Positions 44,081 to 53,105 of a stretch of 64,000 nucleotides of DNA are shown here, in pieces. The DNA lies in the NCBI GenBank assembly GCA_964637165.1, contig CAZWVI010000013.1:12145-76144 (forward strand), given 5' to 3'. The stretch's first letter is position 1; the number at the start of each line of letters is the position of its first letter. The notes under the pieces are model-generated. The model was not told the origin of the DNA. It did no database searches and saw only the letters and a list, made by a program, of their open reading frames with translations. The DNA is from CAZWVI01 sp964637165. Its GTDB lineage: Bacteria > Planctomycetota > UBA1135. The position numbers and the translations under genes are program-made.

Positions 44081-46162
44081 TTATTGCAAATTTATTTCAA
44101 TTTCTTGAGAACCCGCTTCAAGCTGTACACGCTGGCTAGCAAGCACTTTTGTGCCCAATATTACGTTTAGCAAGTACCCCATCGGGGCTAACCCCTCAAA
44201 TTGAAATTTATTATCCGCCCTAAGTGCATAGCTATTAAGCAATTGCCCTGATTCGGTCTTTATTTCGATGTACCGAACGTTAAATCCACCCTTTTTCAGT
44301 TTAGGAAGTCCGTGAATCTTACCCAAAAGGCTGGCGGCGGCGCTGAGCGTGATTTCACCAAAAGAGAACGGCTCTATGCCATTAGTTGAGAATTTAGATG
44401 AAACCCATGGCAATAGACCCGGTGAGCGCACTTCAAGTTTCCACTCCCCTTTGCCAATTAGCTCAAATCCAATTGTTCCCTCGGCATCAGCTGTAGCAGT
44501 TGAATGGGCAGTTCCAGCTGGCATTTTTAACAGCACCGCGCGAGCGTCAAAGAGCGGCTCGCCTTGATTATTTACGGTTAAGTTAATGCTACCGGATGGC
44601 AAAGAAAGTTCAGCCTCTTGAAGTCCAGCAACAATATCAACATTGCCACCTAACCACTCTTCACCAGCTTGAGTTTTAACAAAGTACTGGTACTTTCCTG
44701 GGCGAACCGGGGTCAAACGTAATGCCCCAAACTCATCGCTGATTGTGGGCGACGAAGCTCCGGCACGATCAATTTGTGGTGCCAATGAAACTTCGGCGCC
44801 TTGTTCGGGCATGCTCCCCCGCTTCACCACTAAATCTAAAAAGCCATGACCATCGAGGTGTAAATCTACTTCGAGCGATTGCCCTGCGGCCAATTCCAGT
44901 TTTGTTGATGATGGTTGAGTGCCTGGGCCACCACCGCGAACATCTTCCTCCGCACGCCCTCCGGCAATGCCCACCGCCAAAACTGCGTAATTGCCTGGCA
45001 AAATACCCTCCCACACTGCTTGGCCATCTTCATTCGAAATTTGCGCACTAGGTGCTTGATTAAGAATTGATTTTCGCGTCAATGGCAACAACCTTACTGG
45101 GACCTCGCCCACAACTTCACCATTTAAGCCTAGAGTATTAACAGTCAAAGATGACGACTTGGTCAAAATCACAGTCTTTTCTTGGCTACCTTCAATTATT
45201 TTTAGGCGTTGTTCAACTTGCGCATAACCAGGCGCAGATATTTGAAAAAACCAATAGCCAGGAGTCATTCCACCAAACTTACAAATGCCCTTGGCATCGG
45301 AACTCGCAGACTTGAAACCCATCTGCCCTGATTGCCGCGCAGCAGGCTTGGCTTTCACGACCACCTTTGGTAAGACTTCGTTGTTAGAGTTGGTTAAGCG
45401 CAAGCTCAAACTGGGCTGGGACTTTAATTGGAAATTTAATTGAGTATGTGGTGCAGTTATTTTAACTGGTGTAAAAGTTTCATCGCTTGCCAAAGCTGAA
45501 CGCACCACCAACTTATAGTTACCAGACTTTGGCGCGCGTAATTTGAAGTTTCCATGTAAATCACTGCTGACCAAGGCCGGCAAGCCGTCAGTGCTAGCTT
45601 TAAGCGACTGTAACTGCAATTGTGCGCCAGCGACTGGCACTCCGGATTCATAGGTTAACTGGCCGGTCAACAAGACTAAGGGCTCGAGATTAATATCAAC
45701 TCTTTGCCCAGGGCTAATTTCACTGGTGCGAAATCCAGCATAGCCTTCGGCGAACGCCACTACTCTATATTCAGCTCCAGCATCGTAAACCGGCAAGCGA
45801 AAAGCTCCCCCATTACTACACTGAATCCCCGTTAGGGCAATTCTTGCTAACTCTTTTTGCGGCAAACCGATTAAATCAAAGGCTTGGGTTGGAACTAGCG
45901 CAACCATCGCGCCACTAAGCGCTTGGCCGTTGGCAGTTGCAACAACACCCCAAATCGCCGACTTGTCCGTTGCCTGGCCAATGTCAACGTTACTGCGACC
46001 GCCGACGGATACAGCATCCGCAGCCATTGAATTGGTGCTTGGTGGTTCGCTATTCACAGCAGAATCATCTACCACAACACCATCGTCACTACCACTAAGA
46101 ACAACGACCACTAAGGCGGTCGAAATTAAAAGAAGCGGCAGGGCTTTCTTGAAGAAGTCCAT
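44081..46162 (-). CDS. Exported multi-domain carboxypeptidase-regulatory-like (Ig-fold) protein
   Basis: 693 residues. A single N-terminal membrane helix (ALPLLLISTALVVVVLSG) anchors or exports the protein, followed by a low-complexity linker. The rest is a chain of about six or seven beta-sandwich units of 80-90 residues. Typical signatures are IWGVVATANGQALSGAMVAL, LTGQLTYESGVPVAGAQLQL and GNFKLRAPKSGNYKLVV, which fit the carboxypeptidase regulatory-like (CarboxypepD_reg) pattern 'G.V.D..G.P..GA.V.L...G.F.L..L..G.Y'. No peptidase domain is present. Such proteins usually have structural or adhesion roles. It lies 13 nt downstream of the lipoprotein gene in a minus-strand operon. Confidence 0.85.
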   Translation of the reverse strand: MDFFKKALPLLLISTALVVVVLSGSDDGVVVDDSAVNSEPPSTNSMAADAVSVGGRSNVDIGQATDKSAIWGVVATANGQALSGAMVALVPTQAFDLIGLPQKELARIALTGIQCSNGGAFRLPVYDAGAEYRVVAFAEGYAGFRTSEISPGQRVDINLEPLVLLTGQLTYESGVPVAGAQLQLQSLKASTDGLPALVSSDLHGNFKLRAPKSGNYKLVVRSALASDETFTPVKITAPHTQLNFQLKSQPSLSLRLTNSNNEVLPKVVVKAKPAARQSGQMGFKSASSDAKGICKFGGMTPGYWFFQISAPGYAQVEQRLKIIEGSQEKTVILTKSSSLTVNTLGLNGEVVGEVPVRLLPLTRKSILNQAPSAQISNEDGQAVWEGILPGNYAVLAVGIAGGRAEEDVRGGGPGTQPSSTKLELAAGQSLEVDLHLDGHGFLDLVVKRGSMPEQGAEVSLAPQIDRAGASSPTISDEFGALRLTPVRPGKYQYFVKTQAGEEWLGGNVDIVAGLQEAELSLPSGSINLTVNNQGEPLFDARAVLLKMPAGTAHSTATADAEGTIGFELIGKGEWKLEVRSPGLLPWVSSKFSTNGIEPFSFGEITLSAAASLLGKIHGLPKLKKGGFNVRYIEIKTESGQLLNSYALRADNKFQFEGLAPMGYLLNVILGTKVLASQRVQLEAGSQEIEINLQ

Positions 46163-46175
46163 TTCTAATTATCGC

Positions 46176-47588
46176 CTATAAGTTGTGCTTCCAACGATAA
46201 AGTTTGCTGGAAATTAATTCGCCGATATCAACGTAAAGTAAATGTCCGAGAGCATGGTCCGGTTTGCGGCTGAATATTTTCAACAAATGGTCTTTGGGGG
46301 CATATGGCAACAAGGCATCGGTACCGGATAGCAGGTAGTAACGTAACCATTCACTGCTAACAAAATCCATATAGGCAATTTGCCCGGTCATTAATTCCCT
46401 AGCCCATAAGGTGAACTGATGCTTGGCAGCAGTCTCGGAAAACCTTGATCCGGCCAACTGCCAAATTGGATGAAGAATTGCAGCATCTTCGGCGCTTGAT
46501 CGCTCAAGTTTTTCTTTTATTAATTTCCAATCAGCCGCATCTTCGGACAAGGCCAAACAAATGTAAGCAGGCCAAACATCTGCCACATGGTGGTCCGTGG
46601 CCAACAATTCACGCACCTTTGGAAGAAATTGCTGGGCTAGGCTACGCGCCTGCTGTGGGTTGACACGAAATCTCTCAATCAGTGCGGCGTAGTGATAATC
46701 TTTTAGAGAATTCACAGAACTCAAATCAATCGATAGAGCTTTCTTTCCAGCAATCCCCCACAACCAATTTTGACAGATTGTAGGTGGCAAGCGTTTTTGT
46801 AAAAATTTAAATATTTCTGGTGACTGATTTGCCGGAGAATCCAATAAACACATTGCGTAGGAGCCATTCTGAACAGCAACCGGAGAAGCTTTCAAAATAT
46901 CCAAACTTACCGGCGACTTGCGGCGCGCACCAATCGCCCAATAGGACTGCAACCACTTTTCAGCGATTACTATTTCATTTGTGGTTATGAGCGGCTGGCC
47001 TGGAAGATGCGAACAAACTAGCTTAATAGCCAATTCCGCTGGCTCTGCAACAAAGCCCCATTCCGCTGGGTGTTGCGAAATTGCCGCAAGCGCTTCAAGT
47101 GCACCGCGATGTTTTTGTACTCGACGGCGCGATAAAAATTTAGTGGTGCGCAAATCCATATTAAAGGATGGATTGGCCATTAAGCCAGCTAACACGCAGT
47201 CAACTTCAAATTGGCTCTTGGCGCGCTTAAATAACGGCTCAGGATTTTTGCCAAAGGCTTCGCCATAAGTCGCCGCAAGCAAAAGGGCCCAAGCCCGTTC
47301 AGCTTTTGGACCACCACTTAATTTACTTTGCTTTTCGACTAAGCTCCAACAGTCGCTGGTTCCACGTAAAGCACACGACAATAAAAGCGCACGCTGGCGT
47401 TGAGGCGAACCCTTTAAGGTGTTCTTAACTAACCACCTATCTAACTCAAGATCAGTCGAGGCGGCCAACTCATCGGCCGCAGAAAGCCTAACTGCCGCAT
47501 CATCCTTGGCGAGGTCTTGTAGTAAATGGTCTGCCGGCTCTTGAAAAGCACAACTGGTCAAGACTAAGGCAGCGGAGATTACTAGCAT
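46176..47588 (-). CDS. Lipoprotein with helical repeats, unknown function
   Basis: 470 residues. MLVISAALVLTSCAF is a textbook lipoprotein signal with the lipobox LTSC (lipid on Cys13). The mature part is helical with HEAT-like character at its start (DDAAVRLSAADELAASTDLE, then RALLLSCALRGTSDCW) and no catalytic motif. Two other proteins in this block (at 39.8 and 50.3 kb) share this helical style, but I cannot show homology by eye. It sits between two secreted-protein genes on the same strand, 13 nt before the Ig-fold gene, suggesting a common surface function. Confidence 0.82.
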   Translation of the reverse strand: MLVISAALVLTSCAFQEPADHLLQDLAKDDAAVRLSAADELAASTDLELDRWLVKNTLKGSPQRQRALLLSCALRGTSDCWSLVEKQSKLSGGPKAERAWALLLAATYGEAFGKNPEPLFKRAKSQFEVDCVLAGLMANPSFNMDLRTTKFLSRRRVQKHRGALEALAAISQHPAEWGFVAEPAELAIKLVCSHLPGQPLITTNEIVIAEKWLQSYWAIGARRKSPVSLDILKASPVAVQNGSYAMCLLDSPANQSPEIFKFLQKRLPPTICQNWLWGIAGKKALSIDLSSVNSLKDYHYAALIERFRVNPQQARSLAQQFLPKVRELLATDHHVADVWPAYICLALSEDAADWKLIKEKLERSSAEDAAILHPIWQLAGSRFSETAAKHQFTLWARELMTGQIAYMDFVSSEWLRYYLLSGTDALLPYAPKDHLLKIFSRKPDHALGHLLYVDIGELISSKLYRWKHNL

Positions 47589-47621
47589 CTAAGCAAGGAT
47601 AAACAAGCCACCCCAACTTCA

Positions 47622-48794
47622 TCACATCAGTTTCAGGGAGATTGGAGCACTTAGACCAGTATTACCTCCAAGTACTTGAAAGTACATGGTGAAGCTTGCC
47701 ACTTGAATTGGCACATTTGGAGCAATCCAATCAAATGTTGCGCTTCCCGACGTGTCCACTAAGACCGGATAGGACTTGCCGTTTTGATACTGCTGAAACA
47801 GCCACGGGTCTGCGGCATCAAGTCCCAGAAAACCAATCCCGCCCAAATGATTTGGGAAAAAACCGCGTTGCAATGTGCGAAAACCCATTAACCTGCAATT
47901 CGGTTCGGCGAAGCGCACTTTAAATCGAATTCCTTGACCACGGTCCACCCAGCTTAAGTCGGTGGTCAGCACCGGTGGCTGAGGAAAATATCCCGGCAAA
48001 AAGCAAAGTCCGTCAATTTCTGAGTCTTCTTGGAATCCCCAATCATGTTCTTCCCACCCTGGCACTAGATGACCACCATTAGACGCAGCAATGATGCCGG
48101 CATCGTGAGTACTAGGCGACTGTACGACAAAGCAATATTCGCCATTTGGAAGAGTCGCTAGAGCAATCAAATCACCAAATGGCGAGGTAATACCTAGAGC
48201 GTGTTCAACCATTGCCTGAACCTGGTCTTCACTCCATATTTTTTTTGTGCTCTGCTTGAAAGTGTCAATTAAAAAAACATCACCGTCCTTTATTTCCCCA
48301 AGCACGCTACCACTTAAATTGTCGCGTAGGCTTAACCAGTAAACGCCATCTTCAATCCAGCAGATGGAATCAATATCAATATTTGAGCTTGGTACTTGCA
48401 GAATAGTTTTTATTTCCTCTTCACTTACTTCTGGAACAAATCCTCTCAACGGCACCCAACGTAAAATATCTCCATCGGAATATGTGGCGGAATTTGAATT
48501 GCTTGAGATTAGAACATTTCTTAAATCAAAATTACCAATTGGCACCCTCTTATAACTAATAGCATCAATTCCATTTGGCTTGTCGGCCCACCCGTTGCCA
48601 TCGAGATCACCGAGGATGCCTTCCCAGCCACGCCTATTTAAGTAGACCCGCGCCTGGCCATTGGCACCAAAGCGACGGATGAGTGCTTCATTATTAACCA
48701 CAGCGTCTTGTTTGAGACGGGTGGTATTTGTCGAAGAAGCTAAAGCTAGTTGAGCTGATGGATTCACCAAAATTAGAAAAGCGAGGATTGACAT
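47622..48794 (-). CDS. Secreted beta-rich protein with C-terminal surface module
   Basis: 390 residues. The signal peptide is MSILAFLILVNPSAQLALAS. The middle region has repeated short beta patterns (YKRVPIGNFDLRNVLISSNS, SICWIEDGVYWLSLRDN, TLPNGEYCFVV) that suggest a beta-propeller-like fold. A calcium-loop-like segment GDLDGNGWADKPNGID lies near residue 60. The last ~95 residues (PNCRLMGFRTL to ISLKLM) resemble the C-terminal module of the protein at 42.6-44.0 kb, with the shared order D-x-S/A-G, F...P, W/YF. Unknown function; first gene of the minus-strand secreted-protein operon. Confidence 0.8.
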   Translation of the reverse strand: MSILAFLILVNPSAQLALASSTNTTRLKQDAVVNNEALIRRFGANGQARVYLNRRGWEGILGDLDGNGWADKPNGIDAISYKRVPIGNFDLRNVLISSNSNSATYSDGDILRWVPLRGFVPEVSEEEIKTILQVPSSNIDIDSICWIEDGVYWLSLRDNLSGSVLGEIKDGDVFLIDTFKQSTKKIWSEDQVQAMVEHALGITSPFGDLIALATLPNGEYCFVVQSPSTHDAGIIAASNGGHLVPGWEEHDWGFQEDSEIDGLCFLPGYFPQPPVLTTDLSWVDRGQGIRFKVRFAEPNCRLMGFRTLQRGFFPNHLGGIGFLGLDAADPWLFQQYQNGKSYPVLVDTSGSATFDWIAPNVPIQVASFTMYFQVLGGNTGLSAPISLKLM

Positions 48795-48838
48795 ACAAAT
48801 AACACGAATAGGAATACGCTTGATTACGCGGAATATTT

Positions 48839-48853
48839 CCCACCTCGGTGGGG
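48839..48853. promoter_or_regulatory. Inverted repeat, candidate activator site upstream of a sigma-54 promoter
   Basis: CCCACCTCGGTGGGG contains the perfect dyad CCCAC-CTCG-GTGGG. It has no T tract, so it is not an intrinsic terminator. Its centre lies about 150 bp upstream of the transcription start predicted from the sigma-54 promoter at 48970-48984, which is where NtrC-type activators usually bind. It could instead be an RNA hairpin in the leader of the divergent secreted-protein gene. Confidence 0.35.
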
Positions 48854-48969
48854 ATTATTTCCCAAAATAAATCAGGCTTGGATTCGGCAACACCTCAAAG
48901 CGCAGTCCTAAAGTATTTAATGGCAACTAATTATGGATTTCAATACTTTAATTTCATTTTTTTTAAACT

Positions 48970-48985
48970 TGGCACGAGATTCGCT
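48970..48985 (+). promoter_or_regulatory. Candidate sigma-54 promoter of the sigma-70 family factor gene
   Basis: TGGCACG - AGAT - TCGCT matches the sigma-54 consensus TGGCACG-N4-TTGCW with one mismatch. The GG and GC dinucleotides are separated by exactly 10 bp, and the base before it (T) also fits. It lies in an intergenic region 41 nt before the start codon, giving a predicted transcript start near 48996. Confidence 0.65.
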
Positions 48986-49025
48986 CCTTTAGCTTCAGAA
49001 GCGCGTTCTGCGCCCTGCCACCCAA

Positions 49026-50231
49026 ATGAAACACACTCCCAAATTAATCACAAATGCCCTTAGCAGCAAGAGCTTGTCTTGGGCAACAATTAGCCAGGCT
49101 TTCAGTAGCGAAAAGCGCTACCAAGTTTTCCAGTCTGCACTTGCAGAAATGTTGGCCGCGCAAAGCGTTTCTTTCATTCCCGAGTCTGGCCAGCCAGATT
49201 TCTTAGAGAGAAATGCCAACAAGAAGTCAGCGGCAGTCGCTGGCGATCCCCTTTCGGTTTACTGGACCGACTTAGGGAAATTGCGCCCCACATCCAGAAT
49301 TGAAGAATTCATTCTTGGACGCTCAGTTCACTTATTGCGTAAAGTTATCTTAAACATCATTTGCGACAATCCGACAGCAGCCGTAATCGCAGTTGCTCAA
49401 GAACACCTTTCTAGCTACAGCGAGGTGCTCGCTAAATTGAAAAAGCGTAATATTACCGCGCTTTCAGGTCGCCGCACAAAGCGTGGTGCAATCGCGTTAA
49501 TTCAACAACGACTACGCGAACTTAACAATTTGCAAACGGCACTAATCGATCGCAATTTGCATTTAGTACCAGTACTTGCCGCCAAGTATCGTGGCGTTGG
49601 GGTTGCCTACGAAGATTTAATTCAAGAAGGCAACACTTCCTTACTGCGGGCGGTTGAGCGCTTCGACCACACCCAGAACGTACGCTTTGCTAGTTATGCA
49701 AATTGGTGGATTAGCCAAGGCATCTTGCACGCCCTCTCCTTCCAATCACGCACCGTTCGTTTGCCAGTTTACTTGGTGCAGGCCTTGAACCGGGTCCGCA
49801 ACGTTCAAGCCGGCTCACCAGGACAAATCGACATTGAGGAAATTGCCGAACAGACTCAGCTAACTAACGAACGCGTTGAACGCGCCCTTCGCGCAGATTG
49901 CAGCTGCATTTCAATTCACGCCAACCGTGACAACAACGATGAATACAGTCTCAGCGAATTGCTTGAAAGCCCACATGAAGACCAGCCCATCGGTGAACCG
50001 AGCCACGAGTCATTACGCCAATCACTTGGTCACGTACTTGACCGCTTACCAAGCCGTGAAGCCTACGTCTTAAGATTACGCTTTGGCTTAGATGGCCACG
50101 ACGTGCACACTCTTGAAGAAGTTCGCCAAGAATTAAATGTTTCACGCGAACGGGTGCGCCAACTTCAAGCGCAAGCTTTACGCAGACTGAATCAACCAAC
50201 TCCTAAAAAAGAATTGGCCAAGTTCGCTTAA
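49026..50231 (+). CDS. Alternative sigma-70 family RNA polymerase sigma factor
   Basis: 401 residues. A region 1.2-like segment (DPLSVYWTDLGKLRPTSRIE, about 75-110) is followed by region 2 from about residue 175 (LIDRNLHLVPVLAAKYRG, EDLIQEGNTSLLRAVERFD, RFASYANWWISQGI with the -10 element helix), region 3, and region 4 from about 337 (LDRLPSREAYVLRLRFGLDG, LNVSRERVRQLQAQALRRL). It is a group 2/3 factor rather than the housekeeping one: it lacks the long acidic region 1.1, and its -10 recognition helix deviates. A 65-residue N-terminal part is unrecognised. Its upstream DNA carries a near-consensus sigma-54 promoter. Confidence 0.93.
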   Translation: MKHTPKLITNALSSKSLSWATISQAFSSEKRYQVFQSALAEMLAAQSVSFIPESGQPDFLERNANKKSAAVAGDPLSVYWTDLGKLRPTSRIEEFILGRSVHLLRKVILNIICDNPTAAVIAVAQEHLSSYSEVLAKLKKRNITALSGRRTKRGAIALIQQRLRELNNLQTALIDRNLHLVPVLAAKYRGVGVAYEDLIQEGNTSLLRAVERFDHTQNVRFASYANWWISQGILHALSFQSRTVRLPVYLVQALNRVRNVQAGSPGQIDIEEIAEQTQLTNERVERALRADCSCISIHANRDNNDEYSLSELLESPHEDQPIGEPSHESLRQSLGHVLDRLPSREAYVLRLRFGLDGHDVHTLEEVRQELNVSRERVRQLQAQALRRLNQPTPKKELAKFA

Positions 50232-50267
50232 ATTTGTTTTTCTTCAACGGCATCACGCTAGCATGGC

Positions 50268-51203
50268 GTGGTGTCGTTTTTCCTTGTCCTCCTTGCTGCA
50301 CTTGCTCCCGTCTCGGCAGTGCAAATTAACTCGACGACTTTTGAGTCGACTGAGTTGCAAGCACTTTTAAATACTCTCAGCCAGCAAGCAAGCATTAGTC
50401 AAGTAGAGCTAGATGACGTTAGATCTATTTGTCTAGCCGACACCAAAGCAAGCGCGATTCTACTTCACGCATGCAACGACTATCAAGCCTATATTGTGGC
50501 CGCCGCCTGCGCTGGGATTCCCGGAGACAACCAGCTCGGTGACAGCCTAATCGCGCAAGGTTTACGGCGGAATGATCTAAAAACATCGTTGGCTTGCTTG
50601 CTCGCACCGGACAAAGCCAAGCTGCGCTATCTGCCAGAATTGGCGAGCTTAAGTTTGGATTCAAACAAAGATTTAGCATTGCGCGCAGTTGCTGTCTCGC
50701 GCCTACTAAAGCACGGTGCAAGCTCGGCTTGGCCAGTCGCCAAATCAATCTTCCTCACCGGGACCAAAGCTGACCGGCCAACCCCCTGGAACGACTGGGA
50801 ACGCACTGGTCGTTATGAACTACCCAAACGAATTCTGAAACTACAAATTGAAGAGTGGTTAGGAAGAACCCACTTCAAACAAGAAAGTAATTTTACGATT
50901 GCATTCGAGCCAAATGCAGCGTGGAATGTTCAATTAAAGCAATTGGAGCAATTGGAAAATATACTGCTGCCCAAATTGGCTGCGAAATCAAATCAATTCG
51001 ACTACCAACATTCTTCGCGCAAGGAAATTACGGATTTTCAAATAAAAATTGCTGGTTTAATAAAAGCCGGAGACAAACTTTCATTAAGGTGCGTGGCGTT
51101 GCTAATGCCACTAAGTAAAAGCACCTTGACCGCTGCACTGGCAAAACCAGACCCCGTGCTACAAAGCGCCGCGCGACGTTCTTTAGAACTTATTCCGCGC
51201 TAA
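50268..51203 (+). CDS. Exported helical protein of unknown function
   Basis: 311 residues with a signal peptide (VSFFLVLLAALAPVSA). The mature part is alpha-helical with HEAT-like hydrophobic spacing (LLHACNDYQAYIVAAACAG, LALRAVAVSRLLKHGASSAW) and no recognised motif. It starts with GTG-GTG 36 nt after the sigma factor stop, on the same strand, so it may be co-transcribed with and functionally tied to that sigma factor. It converges on asnS with 20 nt between stops. Function unknown. Confidence 0.8.
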   Translation: MVSFFLVLLAALAPVSAVQINSTTFESTELQALLNTLSQQASISQVELDDVRSICLADTKASAILLHACNDYQAYIVAAACAGIPGDNQLGDSLIAQGLRRNDLKTSLACLLAPDKAKLRYLPELASLSLDSNKDLALRAVAVSRLLKHGASSAWPVAKSIFLTGTKADRPTPWNDWERTGRYELPKRILKLQIEEWLGRTHFKQESNFTIAFEPNAAWNVQLKQLEQLENILLPKLAAKSNQFDYQHSSRKEITDFQIKIAGLIKAGDKLSLRCVALLMPLSKSTLTAALAKPDPVLQSAARRSLELIPR

Positions 51204-51223
51204 TGTTCTCCCGAAGAGAGGTC

Positions 51224-52549
51224 TTAAGGGTAGATGCGCTGCAAAGTACGCGGGAATGGAATACATTCACGCACGTGCTCGACCCCGGTCAGCCAAGAAA
51301 CGGTACGTTCTAGGCCGATTCCAAAACCGCCATGCGGCACCGAACCATACTTGCGCAAGTCCAAGTACCATTGAAATTCTTCTTGCGGCAGTTCATGCTC
51401 AAGAATACGACCTAACAACAAATCATGGTCGTCCTCGCGAATCGCTCCGCCGACAATTTCGCCAGCTAAGGGGGCAATAATGTCAACCCCCAGAACTTTG
51501 CCCTCATCTTCAGGGTCACGCTTCATGTAGAAGGCTTTTATTTCGGTTGGCCAGTGCGTGATAGCAACTGGGCACCCGTAATGTTCGCCGAGCATTGTTT
51601 CATCAGGAGCTCCAAAATCGTCGCCCGGTTGAAAGTCCGACTCGTAACGCCCTTCAGCCTTCCAGGCCAATAACATCTCAGCCGCTTCGTCGTATTTAAG
51701 TCGCGGCCAATCGCAATCCCAACTTGCCAAGAGTTGTGGATCGCGTTCAAGGTCGACGAGGTCTTGGGCGCAATTTGCTAGAACCTTGCGAATTGCATGA
51801 CGCACCATTCCCTCGGCAACGTTGATTACTTGTGGCAAATCGGCATAGGCAATTTCTGGTTCAAGCATCCAGAACTCTGTCAGGTGCCGGCGCGTCTTTG
51901 ACTTTTCAGCACGGAAAGTTGGTCCAAAACAATACACCTTGCCAAGTGCCATGGCCGAAGCTTCGGCGTAAAGTTGTCCCGACTGAGTCAGGAATGCGGT
52001 GTGTTCGAAGTATGTTGTTTCGAATAGAGTCGAGGTACCCTCACAGGCATTGGGCGTAAAAATTGGCGAATCGACGCAGAAAAAACCATCGTCATCCAAG
52101 TACTCTCTGAAAGATTTAATTATTTGATGGCGCACCCGCAAAATCGCCATTTGCCGTTTAGAGCGCAACCACAGGTGACGATTGTCCATCAAGAATCCTG
52201 GGCCATGCTCTTTTTTGGTAATTGGAAAGGGCTCAGCTATCTGAGTTAACTGCACAGAATCAATTGCGATTTCCGCACCACCGGGCGCACGCTCGTCAAG
52301 CTTGACTGTACCCCACAACTCCAAGGACGATTCTTGCGTGGCACTTTTGGCAGCAGCAAAATCTTCCTCACTAACATTTTTCGCGGAGACAACACATTGA
52401 GCAATGCCGCTTCCATCACGCATCAACAAGAACAATAACTTGCCCTTGCCGCGTTGATTGTAAAGCCAACCTTGAATTTTTACTCGCTGACCATCGAGGT
52501 TGGCGAGTGAAGAAATGCGAACACTGGGAACTTCTGGGGAGTCAGTCAT
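51224..52549 (-). CDS. asnS: Asparagine--tRNA ligase
   Basis: Charges tRNA-Asn directly. The 441 residues comprise an N-terminal OB fold (VKIQGWLYNQRGKGKLLFLL) and a class II core. They show the AsnRS-specific segments FTPNACEGTSTLFETTYF and LTQSGQLYAEASAMALGKVY, motif 2 TFRAEKSKTRRHLTEFWMLE, and motif 3 GFGIGLERTVSWLTG. The acidic CPVAITHWPTEIKAFYMK segment is also typical. Its ATG shares one base with the stop codon of the upstream coiled-coil gene (TAATG). Confidence 0.97.
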   Translation of the reverse strand: MTDSPEVPSVRISSLANLDGQRVKIQGWLYNQRGKGKLLFLLMRDGSGIAQCVVSAKNVSEEDFAAAKSATQESSLELWGTVKLDERAPGGAEIAIDSVQLTQIAEPFPITKKEHGPGFLMDNRHLWLRSKRQMAILRVRHQIIKSFREYLDDDGFFCVDSPIFTPNACEGTSTLFETTYFEHTAFLTQSGQLYAEASAMALGKVYCFGPTFRAEKSKTRRHLTEFWMLEPEIAYADLPQVINVAEGMVRHAIRKVLANCAQDLVDLERDPQLLASWDCDWPRLKYDEAAEMLLAWKAEGRYESDFQPGDDFGAPDETMLGEHYGCPVAITHWPTEIKAFYMKRDPEDEGKVLGVDIIAPLAGEIVGGAIREDDHDLLLGRILEHELPQEEFQWYLDLRKYGSVPHGGFGIGLERTVSWLTGVEHVRECIPFPRTLQRIYP

Positions 52550-53052
52550 TAGGGGAACATGGTGTAGGAAGGATTTAGATCAGTTGCGATTAACTTTTCT
52601 CCTTCCAAACGAACTGTGCCAAGAATGCGCAAGCCATCACGCTGGCATTCAACACGCAATTCAACTTTATTGGCCAGCAAAATTTCATCATCTTCAATTA
52701 CTTTGATTCCGCGATAGCCTTCGGCTCGCAATTCTCTAGTAATCAAGGCGCGCAGGCGTTGCGGCCGACTTTCTGGGTCTTCAAGGAGCGATGCCGAACC
52801 CGGTGGTACCGCCGCCAAGTCTTCAACGCGCTCGAGGGTCGAACGCAACATATCAAGTTCGGCGCGAAGTTGTGGTGGGTCGAGGTCCTCGATAGATCGC
52901 GCCAACGCTTGCAAACGGTCGGGCACCAGAGCGAGCGCCGAAAATTGTTCGATGCGTTCCTCAATCTGACGAGCTCGACTAAACAGCCACCAGCCAATTC
53001 CGAGGCCTAAAACTAGACTCAGACTGACAATGATGAGGAGGGTTGTCTCCAT
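52549..53052 (-). CDS. Membrane-anchored coiled-coil protein of unknown function
   Basis: 167 residues. One N-terminal membrane helix (TLLIIVSLSLVLGLGIGWWLF) is followed by about 70 residues of predicted coiled coil (RQIEERIEQFSALALVPDRL, RAELDMLRSTLERVEDL) and a small beta-rich C-terminal domain of about 65 residues (GIKVIEDDEILLANKVELRV). I do not recognise the family. It is co-translated with asnS by a TAATG overlap and is divergent from the antiporter gene. Confidence 0.75.
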   Translation of the reverse strand: METTLLIIVSLSLVLGLGIGWWLFSRARQIEERIEQFSALALVPDRLQALARSIEDLDPPQLRAELDMLRSTLERVEDLAAVPPGSASLLEDPESRPQRLRALITRELRAEGYRGIKVIEDDEILLANKVELRVECQRDGLRILGTVRLEGEKLIATDLNPSYTMFP

Positions 53053-53105
53053 GGACTCAACAGATTAACGTTTCCACCGGCTCGCTTCCTTATGATTATC
53101 GTTTC

